Shown in pieces: positions 54,132-62,602 of a stretch of 64,000 nucleotides of DNA (positions are counted from its first letter, which is position 1; each line of letters starts with the position of its first letter). The notes beneath the pieces were generated by a model. That model did no database searches. It worked only from the letters and a program-made list of their open reading frames with translations, and was not told where the DNA came from. A program made the translations under genes and the position numbers. The stretch spans positions 62,001 to 126,000 of the forward strand of contig CAVRNU010000011.1 in NCBI GenBank assembly GCA_963722585.1, written 5' to 3'. This DNA comes from KBS-96 sp963722585 (GTDB lineage Bacteria > Acidobacteriota > Terriglobia > Bryobacterales > Bryobacteraceae).

Positions 54132-56183
54132 CTAAATGCGGTGAAAGCTCCGCAGGATATCCTTCGTGCTATACCGAAGGGCAATCGGGCGGCCGTGCGG
54201 ACAGGTCATCGGGTACTCGCACTGCGAAAGGGCTCTTAGTAGATACTCCATTTTTGCCGGCTCGAGCTTAGTATTTACTTTAATGGCTGCCCGGCAGGCA
54301 ACCGTTGCGGCGATGCCGCGCCGGATATCTTCGAGTGACGCGTGGCGTAGCTCGCGTTCGGCGGTCTCGAGTATCTCGAAAATGGCCTGCTCTACCGCAC
54401 ACGTGTTCAGATCGCCCGGCGCTGCCTTCACCGCAATTGTCCGTTGCCCGAACATCTCGGTTTCGAATCCGGAGGCATTCAATTCATCGCCGATTCGCTC
54501 ATATTCGAACTGCTGCGCAACGCTGAGGCTCAAGACGATCGGCATGAGGAGCTGCTGTAGCTCGATCCTTCCGGAAGCGCGCTGCCGCAACACTTTTTCG
54601 AACAGAATCCGTTCGTGAGCTACGTGCTGATCGACGATCCATAGTCCGTCGCGTCCTGCGGCAATGATGAAGCTCTCGTGCAATTGGCCGAGCGGATGGA
54701 GATCGGATAAAGCAGACAGATTATCGACCCGCTCCCATTCGGAAGGCAGATGGTCTAAGGCGATATGAGTATCGGGTACTCGTCTTGTTACAGACTGAGG
54801 CGACGGAAGGGCCTCGATTTCCAGCTGGTTATGCGAAGCGCGGGCCACGGGTTGCACGCCCGGCAAACTAATCTCTGTGTTAATCTCGGGGTTAATTTCA
54901 GTGCCCTCGTTTTCGAGCGGGCCAGTAGCGGCAGGCAGGGCATCGAGAGTCAGTTCCGATGGAAGATCCAAAGGCTGACTGTCGAGCATCCGCGAAAATT
55001 CGGAGAAGGGAAGCGCCGCCGCACTCTGCGCTACAAATGGCCGGTGCATGGGTTGATCTTCCGAAGCAGCAAACGGAAGTGGGGACTTCGCGGGAAGCGG
55101 AATACTCGAGGCGGGCCGATGGCTATTCAGAATTTCGCGAATAGTATCCCGGACGAAATCATGCACGAAGGAGCCGTGCCGGAAACGTACCTCGGTTTTC
55201 GACGGATGAACATTCACGTCCACCTCCGACGCGTCACAGGAGAGAAACAAAAGCGCAAACGGGTAACACGCGGGAGGAATCAAGTTATGAAATGCCGAGG
55301 AGATCGCGTGCAGGAGTAACTTGTCGCGAATCAGCCGCCCGTTTACGAAAAGAAAAATGGAATTCCGATTCAATTTTTGAACGTGCGGACCAGATATGAG
55401 TCCCTGTAGACAGAAGTTACTCGATTCCGGTTCAGTTTCGGTTATCGATGAGTGAGCCGCGTGAGGCGGCACATACGGAGGCGGCAATGTGAGATCTATC
55501 GTCCGCCTTCCCAGATTGACAAGGTCGTCCATTGTCCCGGCGCCGAAGACCTGAAAAGCGCGTTCCTCTATGCTTCCTACTGGAGTCACGTGTAACAGTT
55601 CGCGACCCTCGTGATACAGCTCAAAACGCTTGCCGGGGTGAGCGAGGCTGTAATGGGTGACGAGCGAGCCTATATGCGCGAGCTCCGTCGGATCGGACCG
55701 CAAAAACTTTTTGCGAGCCGGCACATTATAAAAAAGATCGCGAACGGTGATGGTGGTGCCGGCCTGACGGGCCATTTCGTCGCACCGCAACAGCCTTCCG
55801 CCAGCGATTTCAACAGCCGTCCCCGTCTGTTCTTCGTTCGAGCGTGTCTCGAGGAGCAACCGGCTCACTGAAGCGATCGACGGAAGGGCTTCGCCGCGGA
55901 AGCCAAGAGTCTCGATGGCAAGCAGATCTTTTACGTCGCTCAGCTTACTGGTCGCATGGCGCTCGAAGGCAAGCAGAGCGTCGTCGCGGATCATTCCGCT
56001 GCCATTGTCGGCTATGCGAAGCAGCCGCCGGCCTGCCGATTCGGCATCGATCCTCACCTCGGTTGCGCCCGCGTCGAGCGAATTCTCGAGCAGTTCCTTT
56101 ACTACGGAAGCGGGCCGCTCGACTACTTCACCCGCGGCAATTTTATTGGCAACGTTGTCGGAAAGGACGCGGATGCGGCCCAT
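54132..56183 (-). CDS. mutL: DNA mismatch repair protein MutL
   Basis: A 683-residue protein with the N-terminal GHKL ATPase (IAAGEVVERPASVVKELLEN, DNGSGM, TLGFRGEALPSIASVS) and a C-terminal dimerisation/endonuclease domain. The endonuclease motif appears as DQHVAHERILFE (a Val replaces the usual first Ala), with ACRAAIK and CPHGRPIAL also present, so it should nick DNA as MutL does in bacteria without MutH. The linker of about 190 residues is variable. Last gene of the clpX-lon-engB-rho-mutL run, 46 bases after rho with a REP-like palindrome between. Confidence 0.95.
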   Translation of the reverse strand: MGRIRVLSDNVANKIAAGEVVERPASVVKELLENSLDAGATEVRIDAESAGRRLLRIADNGSGMIRDDALLAFERHATSKLSDVKDLLAIETLGFRGEALPSIASVSRLLLETRSNEEQTGTAVEIAGGRLLRCDEMARQAGTTITVRDLFYNVPARKKFLRSDPTELAHIGSLVTHYSLAHPGKRFELYHEGRELLHVTPVGSIEERAFQVFGAGTMDDLVNLGRRTIDLTLPPPYVPPHAAHSSITETEPESSNFCLQGLISGPHVQKLNRNSIFLFVNGRLIRDKLLLHAISSAFHNLIPPACYPFALLFLSCDASEVDVNVHPSKTEVRFRHGSFVHDFVRDTIREILNSHRPASSIPLPAKSPLPFAASEDQPMHRPFVAQSAAALPFSEFSRMLDSQPLDLPSELTLDALPAATGPLENEGTEINPEINTEISLPGVQPVARASHNQLEIEALPSPQSVTRRVPDTHIALDHLPSEWERVDNLSALSDLHPLGQLHESFIIAAGRDGLWIVDQHVAHERILFEKVLRQRASGRIELQQLLMPIVLSLSVAQQFEYERIGDELNASGFETEMFGQRTIAVKAAPGDLNTCAVEQAIFEILETAERELRHASLEDIRRGIAATVACRAAIKVNTKLEPAKMEYLLRALSQCEYPMTCPHGRPIALRYSTKDILRSFHRI

Positions 56184-56193
56184 GATGTTGTGG

Positions 56194-56213
56194 GGGCGAG
56201 GCCTGCCTCGCCC
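56194..56213. repeat. REP-like palindrome between rho and mutL
   Basis: GGGCGAGGCCTGCCTCGCCC, identical to the unit at 50594-50613: a 9-bp stem with a two-base loop. It sits in the short gap between rho and mutL and could act as an mRNA hairpin or terminator there. Confidence 0.75.
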
Positions 56214-56229
56214 GAAGCCACTACCGATT

Positions 56230-57882
56230 TTAGCCGCTCATGGCCGCCAGGAATTCGGCATTGCTTCTGGTCTTTGAAAGCTTGTCGATGAGAAGCTCCA
56301 TCGATTCGACAGGCGATAGCGGATTCAGAACCTTGCGCAGAACCCAAACCCGGTTCAACTCTTCGCGCGGCATCAACAGTTCTTCTTTGCGCGTTCCGCT
56401 ACGGTTGATGTCGATAGCCGGGAAGACGCGCTTGTCCACCAGCTTCCGGTCGAGATGGATTTCCATGTTCCCGGTGCCTTTGAATTCTTCAAAGATCACA
56501 TCGTCCATGCGGCTGCCGGTATCGACCAACGCGGTGGCGACGATCGTAAGCGAGCCGCCTTCTTCAATATTCCGGGCCGCGCCGAAGAAACGCTTCGGCC
56601 GCTGTAAAGCGTTCGAGTCAACGCCGCCCGAAAGTACTTTACCGGAAGGCGGAACTACGGTGTTGTAAGCGCGGGCGAGACGCGTGATGGAATCGAGCAG
56701 AATGACAACATCACGTTTGTGCTCGACCAAACGCTTCGCTTTTTCGATCACCATTTCAGCAACTTGAACGTGGCGCGCGGCAGGCTCGTCAAAGGTGGAG
56801 CTGATGACCTCGCCCTTGACCGACCGCTGCATATCGGTGACTTCTTCGGGGCGCTCGTCGATCAACAGAACGATCAAATTGATTTCTGGATGATTGGTTG
56901 TAACAGAATTGGCGATGCTTTGCAACAGCATCGTTTTGCCGGTGCGGGGTGGAGCGACAATCAATCCGCGCTGGCCTTTGCCGACCGGCGTAAGAAGATC
57001 CATCACGCGGCCGGAAAAGTTATCCTTCAACGTTTCCATCTTGATGCGGCCGTGCGGATACAGCGGCGTCAGGTTATCGAAGAAGATCTTATTGCGCGCT
57101 TCCTCGGGCGGCTCAAAGTTGATCGCGTCGACTTTAATCAGTGCGAAATACCGCTCGCCTTCTTTGGGCGGACGGATCTGTCCTGAAACCGTATCTCCGG
57201 TGCGCAGGTCGAATCGCCGGATTTGGGAAGGCGAGACATACACGTCGTCCGGTCCGGGCAGATAGTTATATTCGGGCGCGCGAAGGAAGCCGAAGCCGTC
57301 GGGCAGGCATTCGAGAACGCCTTCCGAAAATATCAGCCCGCTCTTCTCGGCTTGGGTCTGCAGGATCTTGAAGATCAGCTCCTGCTTACGCAATCCAGCG
57401 GCGCCCGGCACGGCGAGGCCTTTCGCGATCTCGTTCAGCCGGAGGATACTCATATCCTTCAGCTCGACGAGGTCCAAAGTCGGCGTGCCGTTCTTCTGTT
57501 GTCCCGTGTTGCCGAGCGAGTGCCGCAGGCGCTTACCGCCCTCTTCCGCCGGAGCAACGGGTGCTGTGGTTGCGGCCGCGGCGACTTCTTCCCCTGGCGT
57601 CTGCGCTGGACGCGGTGTCTCGGCGGCCTTTGCTTCTGCCGGGTTCCTGTTCTCGCCGGGGGCAGATGCCCTGTGCCGGCCAGCATCGCCATGCGGTCTG
57701 CTTCGGCCATGCCGTTCCGTTTTACTCTCCGTAGCAGCGGCCTCCTTTATATCGGCCGGTTTACCGATTCCGTTCTCCGGCTGCTTCGCCGAAGCTTCGT
57801 CGGCAGTGCTATCAGTGGGCGTACCTTCGGTGGTAGCCGCGAGGATTACATCCTGTTCCTGATTTTCGAGATGATTTGCCAA
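56230..57882 (-). CDS. rho: Transcription termination factor Rho with long N-terminal extension
   Basis: A 550-residue Rho. The core starts near residue 135 (LDLVELKDMSILRLNEIAKG), followed by the RNA-binding cold-shock-like domain, Walker A IVAPPRTGKTMLLQSIANSV, Walker B-like VVILLDSITRLARAYN and the Q/R loops (GALQRPKRFFGAARNIEEGG region). The first 130 residues are a low-complexity Ala/Glu/Thr/Pro/Arg-rich tail. The start is a TTG at 57882 that lies inside the end of engB (37-base overlap), so the exact N-terminus is uncertain. Such extensions occur in several phyla and may bind RNA or drive condensation. Confidence 0.95.
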   Translation of the reverse strand: MANHLENQEQDVILAATTEGTPTDSTADEASAKQPENGIGKPADIKEAAATESKTERHGRSRPHGDAGRHRASAPGENRNPAEAKAAETPRPAQTPGEEVAAAATTAPVAPAEEGGKRLRHSLGNTGQQKNGTPTLDLVELKDMSILRLNEIAKGLAVPGAAGLRKQELIFKILQTQAEKSGLIFSEGVLECLPDGFGFLRAPEYNYLPGPDDVYVSPSQIRRFDLRTGDTVSGQIRPPKEGERYFALIKVDAINFEPPEEARNKIFFDNLTPLYPHGRIKMETLKDNFSGRVMDLLTPVGKGQRGLIVAPPRTGKTMLLQSIANSVTTNHPEINLIVLLIDERPEEVTDMQRSVKGEVISSTFDEPAARHVQVAEMVIEKAKRLVEHKRDVVILLDSITRLARAYNTVVPPSGKVLSGGVDSNALQRPKRFFGAARNIEEGGSLTIVATALVDTGSRMDDVIFEEFKGTGNMEIHLDRKLVDKRVFPAIDINRSGTRKEELLMPREELNRVWVLRKVLNPLSPVESMELLIDKLSKTRSNAEFLAAMSG

Positions 57883-58457
57883 ATTTCCCTCACTCCCCGG
57901 CCGTCCAGGGCCGAGAAAGGAACCAGCGCCTGATTGGGTACCTCTTTTTGAATCCGAGCCAGTTCCACTGTTTGCTGATTGTTGCTCTTGAACTTGTCGA
58001 CTTTGGTGACAATCACCTGATATCGACGGTTACGGAACTCGAGCCATGACTTGAGTTCCAGGTCCATGTCCATCCACCCTCTGCGGGCATCCAACAAGAG
58101 GAAGCACAACCCAAGGTTCTGCCGTTCGAGCAGATACGCTTCGATCAGCTTCCTCCACTTCTCTTTCTCGGCCAGCGGCACCCGCGCAAAGCCATAACCG
58201 GGCAGGTCGACGAATCGCAGTCCCGGCTCTACGCAGTAGAAATTGATCATCTGCGTACAACCGGGCCGTGAGCTCGTAAACGCCAACCCCTGTCTGCGAA
58301 CCAGAGTATTCAGCAGACTTGATTTTCCAACATTGCTACGGCCGAGAAATGCAATCTCGATCGTCCCCCTCCGCCCGGCCGCCTCCGGCGGAAACTGCCG
58401 CGGATCGACGGCGCTGATTAAATAGCTGGCCTCCGTCTCCGTTTTCGTTTCCGGCAT
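57846..58457 (-). CDS. engB: Ribosome-assembly GTPase EngB (YihA/YsxC)
   Basis: A 203-residue GTPase for 50S ribosome assembly and cell division. G1 is FLGRSNVGKSSLL, G3 is VDLPGYGFARV, and G4 is VIVTKVDKF. The start is the ATG at 58457, 42 bases after lon; the end overlaps rho by 37 bases. Length and motifs are normal. Confidence 0.96.
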   Translation of the reverse strand: MPETKTETEASYLISAVDPRQFPPEAAGRRGTIEIAFLGRSNVGKSSLLNTLVRRQGLAFTSSRPGCTQMINFYCVEPGLRFVDLPGYGFARVPLAEKEKWRKLIEAYLLERQNLGLCFLLLDARRGWMDMDLELKSWLEFRNRRYQVIVTKVDKFKSNNQQTVELARIQKEVPNQALVPFSALDGRGVREIWQIISKIRNRM

Positions 58458-58499
58458 TGTCCACCGTCGGGTAGCATTTCGATGGACCAGAATCCGGGC

Positions 58500-61031
58500 C
58501 TAATGCGTAATATTCTCCTCCGTAGGGCGAGACGTAAGTTCGACCGCTGTTGGAGGCTGAGTAACGGGAAGAGCCGCAAGATCGCGTTCCAGAGCCAACT
58601 TTAACACCTCATCCATACCGGAGACGAACTGCAATTTCATGTCCTGCCGGATATTCTCTGGAATATCGGCAAGATCCTTTTCGTTGTCCTTCGGCAGAAT
58701 TACTTCGAAATACCCCTGACGGTGCGCCGCCAGCAGCTTCTCTTTCAAGCCGCCAATTGGCAACACACGCCCTCTAACGGTGATCTCTCCTGTCATCGCG
58801 ATGTCACCACGCACGGGAATGCCCGTTAAGGCACTGGAAATACTGGTAGCAAGTGTGATGCCAGCCGACGGCCCATCCTTCGGGATGGCGCCCTCCGGCA
58901 CGTGGACGTGAAGATCGAGATGGCGATAGAAGTCTTTCGGTAATCCCAGATACTGAGCGCGGGAACGCACATAGCTCATCGCCGCCTGGGCCGATTCCTG
59001 CATCACATCGCCCAGCTTGCCGGTGGTGGTCATTTTGCCGCGGCCTTCCATTACGGTGGCTTCTGTCGTCAGAATCGATCCCCCCACTTCCGTCCAAGCC
59101 AGACCCGTCGTAACTCCGACCTCATTCTTCTTCTCCGTCTCGAGATCGCGGAACCGTGCCGGCCCAAGAAGTTCCGTGACTTTGTTTCGGTCTACTGTCA
59201 CCTTATCGATGGGGATCAGAACCGGCGGCTCCTCTTTTTTCGCCTTTTTGCCCCGCTTCGGCTTATCGTCGACGGCCGCCGCTTCTTCCTCGATCACTTC
59301 CTGCGTGCCGGCCGCAACGGGAACTTCGTTTCCATCCGATTGCGCTTCCACCAACTTGCGCGCGATCTTGCGGCAGACGTTTCCCACCTCGCGCTCCAGG
59401 TTCCGAACGCCGGCCTCACGTGTGTACGACTGAACTAGAGTCTGCAGGCCCTCGGTTGTAAATTCCAGGATGTCTGTAGGGACGCCGGTATCCTTCAGTT
59501 GCTTAGAAACGAGGAAGCGTTTCGCAATTTCAAGCTTTTCAAATTCCGTATAGCCCGAGAGCCGGATGACTTCCATACGATCCTGCAGCGCGGGCGGAAT
59601 GGTGTGCAGCACGTTCGCCGTAGCGATGAAGAAGACCTGGCTCAGGTCGTACTCTACATCCAGGTAGTGATCCATGAACATGTAATTCTGTTCTGGATCA
59701 AGCACCTCGAGCAGCGCAGCGGAGGGATCTCCGCGGAAATCCATTGACATTTTGTCCACTTCGTCCAGCATGATGACCGGATTCTTGGTTCCGGCCTTCT
59801 TCATCATCTGGATCAACTGGCCCGGGAGCGCACCGATATAAGTTCGGCGGTGACCGCGAACCTCGGCTTCATCGCGCACGCCGCCGAGCGACAGGCGGAC
59901 AAATTTGCGTCCGGTGGCTTTGGCGATTGACATGCCAAGCGAAGTCTTCCCCACTCCTGGAGCACCGACGAAACACAGAATCGATCCTTTGGGACTTTGC
60001 ACAAGCCTGCGTACGGCTAGAAACTCGAGAATGCGCTCTTTGATCTTTTCGAGGCCGTAATGATCTCCCTCGAGAATCTCGCGCGCAAACTTCAGATCGC
60101 GAATTTCCTTGGTCTTTTTCTTCCACGGCACCGCGAGCAGCCAGTCGAGGTAGTTGCGCGAGACGGTGGATTCGGCGGACATCGGCGGCATAGCTTCGAG
60201 GCGCTTCAACTCGGCCATCGCCTTGTCGAACGCATCCTTGGACATGCCCACGGTTTCGATTTTCTTCTTTAGCTCGTCGAACTCGCTTTTTTCGCCGCGG
60301 CCGAGCTCTTTCTGAATGGCCTTGATCTTTTCATTCAGATAATATTCTTTCTGAGCGCGCTCCATCTGGCGCTTCACCCGGCCCTGAATGGTGCGGTCGA
60401 CATTCAGCTTTTCGATTTCGATATCGAGCAGTTCGGCCACACGGGTCAGGCGGTCGATCGGCTCGAAAATTTCGAGCAGTTCCTGTTTCTCTTCAATGGT
60501 GAGCTGAAGGTTCGCGCCAACCGTATCGGCAAGCTTGCCTGGATCGTCCACCCGGATGGCGGCGATCATCGTTTCGTAATTCAGGTTCTGGCTGAGCTTG
60601 ACGTACTGTTCGAAAAGATTAGTAACGCGGCCAACCAAGGCTTCGAGCTGGCTGCCCTGCTCGACGCGGTAATTGGAAGTGCGAACTACCGCCCGGAAGA
60701 AGCCCTCGTCTTCAGTCACCGAGACGACCTTGCCGCGTTCGACGCCCTCGACCAGCACCTTGATATTGCCGTCTGGCAGTTTCAGATTCTGAACAATGTT
60801 GGCAATCGTCCCCACATTGTAGATTTCGTCGGGCCGCGGCTCGTCGATCGTCGCATCGTGTTGAGTCGCTAGAAAAATCTTTCTGTCGCCGGCCAGCGCC
60901 TCTTCGAGCGCGCGGACACTCGACTCGCGTCCCACTACGAACGGGGTCATCATATATGGAAATATGACCACGTCCCGGATTGGCATCATGGGGAGACGCT
61001 TTGTGTCTGATTTGTCTTTTGTCGTGACCAT
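58500..61031 (-). CDS. lon: ATP-dependent protease Lon
   Basis: An 843-residue cytoplasmic protease. The N-terminal LON substrate-binding domain begins with LPMMPIRDVVIFPYMMTPFV. The AAA+ domain has Walker A CFVGAPGVGKTSLGMSIAKA and Walker B NPVIMLDEVDKMS, and the C-terminal peptidase has the catalytic dyad in PKDGPSAGITL (Ser) and GLKEKLLAA (Lys). A charged insert rich in Glu and Lys (about residues 580-625, PKRGKKAKKEEPP) separates the AAA+ and peptidase parts, a variable region in the family. Start ATG at 61031. Confidence 0.97.
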   Translation of the reverse strand: MVTTKDKSDTKRLPMMPIRDVVIFPYMMTPFVVGRESSVRALEEALAGDRKIFLATQHDATIDEPRPDEIYNVGTIANIVQNLKLPDGNIKVLVEGVERGKVVSVTEDEGFFRAVVRTSNYRVEQGSQLEALVGRVTNLFEQYVKLSQNLNYETMIAAIRVDDPGKLADTVGANLQLTIEEKQELLEIFEPIDRLTRVAELLDIEIEKLNVDRTIQGRVKRQMERAQKEYYLNEKIKAIQKELGRGEKSEFDELKKKIETVGMSKDAFDKAMAELKRLEAMPPMSAESTVSRNYLDWLLAVPWKKKTKEIRDLKFAREILEGDHYGLEKIKERILEFLAVRRLVQSPKGSILCFVGAPGVGKTSLGMSIAKATGRKFVRLSLGGVRDEAEVRGHRRTYIGALPGQLIQMMKKAGTKNPVIMLDEVDKMSMDFRGDPSAALLEVLDPEQNYMFMDHYLDVEYDLSQVFFIATANVLHTIPPALQDRMEVIRLSGYTEFEKLEIAKRFLVSKQLKDTGVPTDILEFTTEGLQTLVQSYTREAGVRNLEREVGNVCRKIARKLVEAQSDGNEVPVAAGTQEVIEEEAAAVDDKPKRGKKAKKEEPPVLIPIDKVTVDRNKVTELLGPARFRDLETEKKNEVGVTTGLAWTEVGGSILTTEATVMEGRGKMTTTGKLGDVMQESAQAAMSYVRSRAQYLGLPKDFYRHLDLHVHVPEGAIPKDGPSAGITLATSISSALTGIPVRGDIAMTGEITVRGRVLPIGGLKEKLLAAHRQGYFEVILPKDNEKDLADIPENIRQDMKLQFVSGMDEVLKLALERDLAALPVTQPPTAVELTSRPTEENITH

Positions 61032-61141
61032 CTGAGTTGAATAACGTTCGGTCCCCGGGCGGGGAAGAGATTCGAGTTTCGAAAAGATCTATACCGCGAA
61101 AGGAAATTCTAGCAGGGAAATCCGTGGCCGGGGAGGCTTCC

Positions 61142-62416
61142 TCAGCCCGCCTTCTCCAAAACCGCCATATTGATCTTTTGCGAGAGAACCATCTCCTTCG
61201 TGACGACGAATTCCCGGGCTTTCTTAAACGTTGGGAGATAGTACATGAGGTCGAGCATGAGATCTTCCAGGATCATGCGCAAGCCTCGGGCGCCTACTTT
61301 CCTCTCCATGGCCAGACCGGCCACGGCTTCCAGGGCGTCGTCGCTAAACTTCAGTCTAACATTCTCGAATTCGAACAGGCGCTGGTACTGCCGAATAATC
61401 GCATTTTTCGGCTTGGTTAGTATTTGAACCAGAGCATCGCGGGATAGGTCTTCGAGCACCGCCACAACCGGTAACCGGCCAATAAATTCCGGAATAAAGC
61501 CGTATTTAATCAGATCGATCGGCTGCACCTGCGCGAGCAGGTCGATATCGCGCCGCGCCGAAGCGCCCGCTCTCGCCTTACTCTCTTTCTGATCTTCAGG
61601 CGTCGTAAACCCTATTGCCCGGGTTCCCGACCGCCGCGCAATCGTCTTTTCCAGGCCAACGAAGGCGCCGCCACAGATGAACAGAATGTTGGTCGTATCG
61701 ACTGGCGTGAACTCCTGGTGAGGATGCTTGCGTCCGCCCTGCGGTGGCACGTTCGCCACGGTGCCTTCTAGAATCTTCAGTAGGGCCTGCTGCACACCCT
61801 CGCCCGAAACATCCCGAGTAATTGAGGGGTTCTCGTCTTTGCGGCCGATCTTATCTATTTCGTCGATATAGATGATGCCCGTCTGACACCGCTGAACATC
61901 CCAGTCGGAGTTTTGGAGCAGCCGCAGAATGATGTTTTCCACATCCTCGCCAACGTATCCCGCTTCCGTAAGCGTAGTGGCGTCAACGATCGCGAATGGA
62001 ACATCCAGAATGCGCGCAAGGGTCTGGGCGAGGAGCGTCTTACCCGTGCCGGTTGGGCCGATCAGCAGTATGTTCGATTTCGACAGCTCGACCTCGCTTC
62101 CTCGCTGCTTATTCATCTGAATACGTTTGTAGTGGTTGTAAACCGCGACAGCGAGCTTCTTCTTGGTGGCGTCCTGGCCGATCACGTACTGATCGAGATA
62201 TTCCTTTAATTCGAGCGGACGAGGCAGCTTTCCCGGCGTACCATAGCTCTGCTCCTGTTTGTCGTCCTCAATAATCGAATTGCAAACTGCTATGCATTCG
62301 TCACAAATGTAGGCGCGAGGGTAGTCGCTGGGCGATGAAATGAGCTTACCAACTACGTCCTGGCTTTTGTGACAGAAAGAACAACGGAGGGAATCATCAG
62401 ATCCGGCGCGCTTCAA
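61142..62416 (-). CDS. clpX: ClpX, unfoldase subunit of the ClpXP protease
   Basis: A 424-residue AAA+ unfoldase. The zinc-binding domain is LRCSFCHKSQ and ICDECIAVC. The AAA+ part has Walker A LLIGPTGTGKTLLAQTLARI, Walker B GIIYIDEIDKIGRKDENP, and the IGF loop in TRAIGFTTPEDQ, which docks on ClpP. Start is a TTG at 62416. clpP and tig, usually next to it, are not in the window; upstream lies an unrelated hydrolase gene 186 bases away. First gene of the proteostasis/RNA run. Confidence 0.97.
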   Translation of the reverse strand: MKRAGSDDSLRCSFCHKSQDVVGKLISSPSDYPRAYICDECIAVCNSIIEDDKQEQSYGTPGKLPRPLELKEYLDQYVIGQDATKKKLAVAVYNHYKRIQMNKQRGSEVELSKSNILLIGPTGTGKTLLAQTLARILDVPFAIVDATTLTEAGYVGEDVENIILRLLQNSDWDVQRCQTGIIYIDEIDKIGRKDENPSITRDVSGEGVQQALLKILEGTVANVPPQGGRKHPHQEFTPVDTTNILFICGGAFVGLEKTIARRSGTRAIGFTTPEDQKESKARAGASARRDIDLLAQVQPIDLIKYGFIPEFIGRLPVVAVLEDLSRDALVQILTKPKNAIIRQYQRLFEFENVRLKFSDDALEAVAGLAMERKVGARGLRMILEDLMLDLMYYLPTFKKAREFVVTKEMVLSQKINMAVLEKAG

Positions 62417-62602
62417 GCTGGTTCTCCCGTCCTACGTGTGGAAACGATCAAGCTATCCCTAGCCTCTGTGGGAACAAACTATCCGATCCGAGCAACTATA
62501 CGAACTCAGTATAACAGGGAAAAGGCAGTTTGTAGCCATGACTTACCAGCACAGCAAATCGCGTTTGTGGTCCGAAAGGTCCCATATGAGTGGCATCCTG
62601 GG
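62417..62602. other. Intergenic region upstream of clpX
   Basis: Contains the clpX promoter region. On the minus strand a TATACT-like hexamer lies near 62510 but no good -35 box is paired with it. No gene. Confidence 0.4.
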
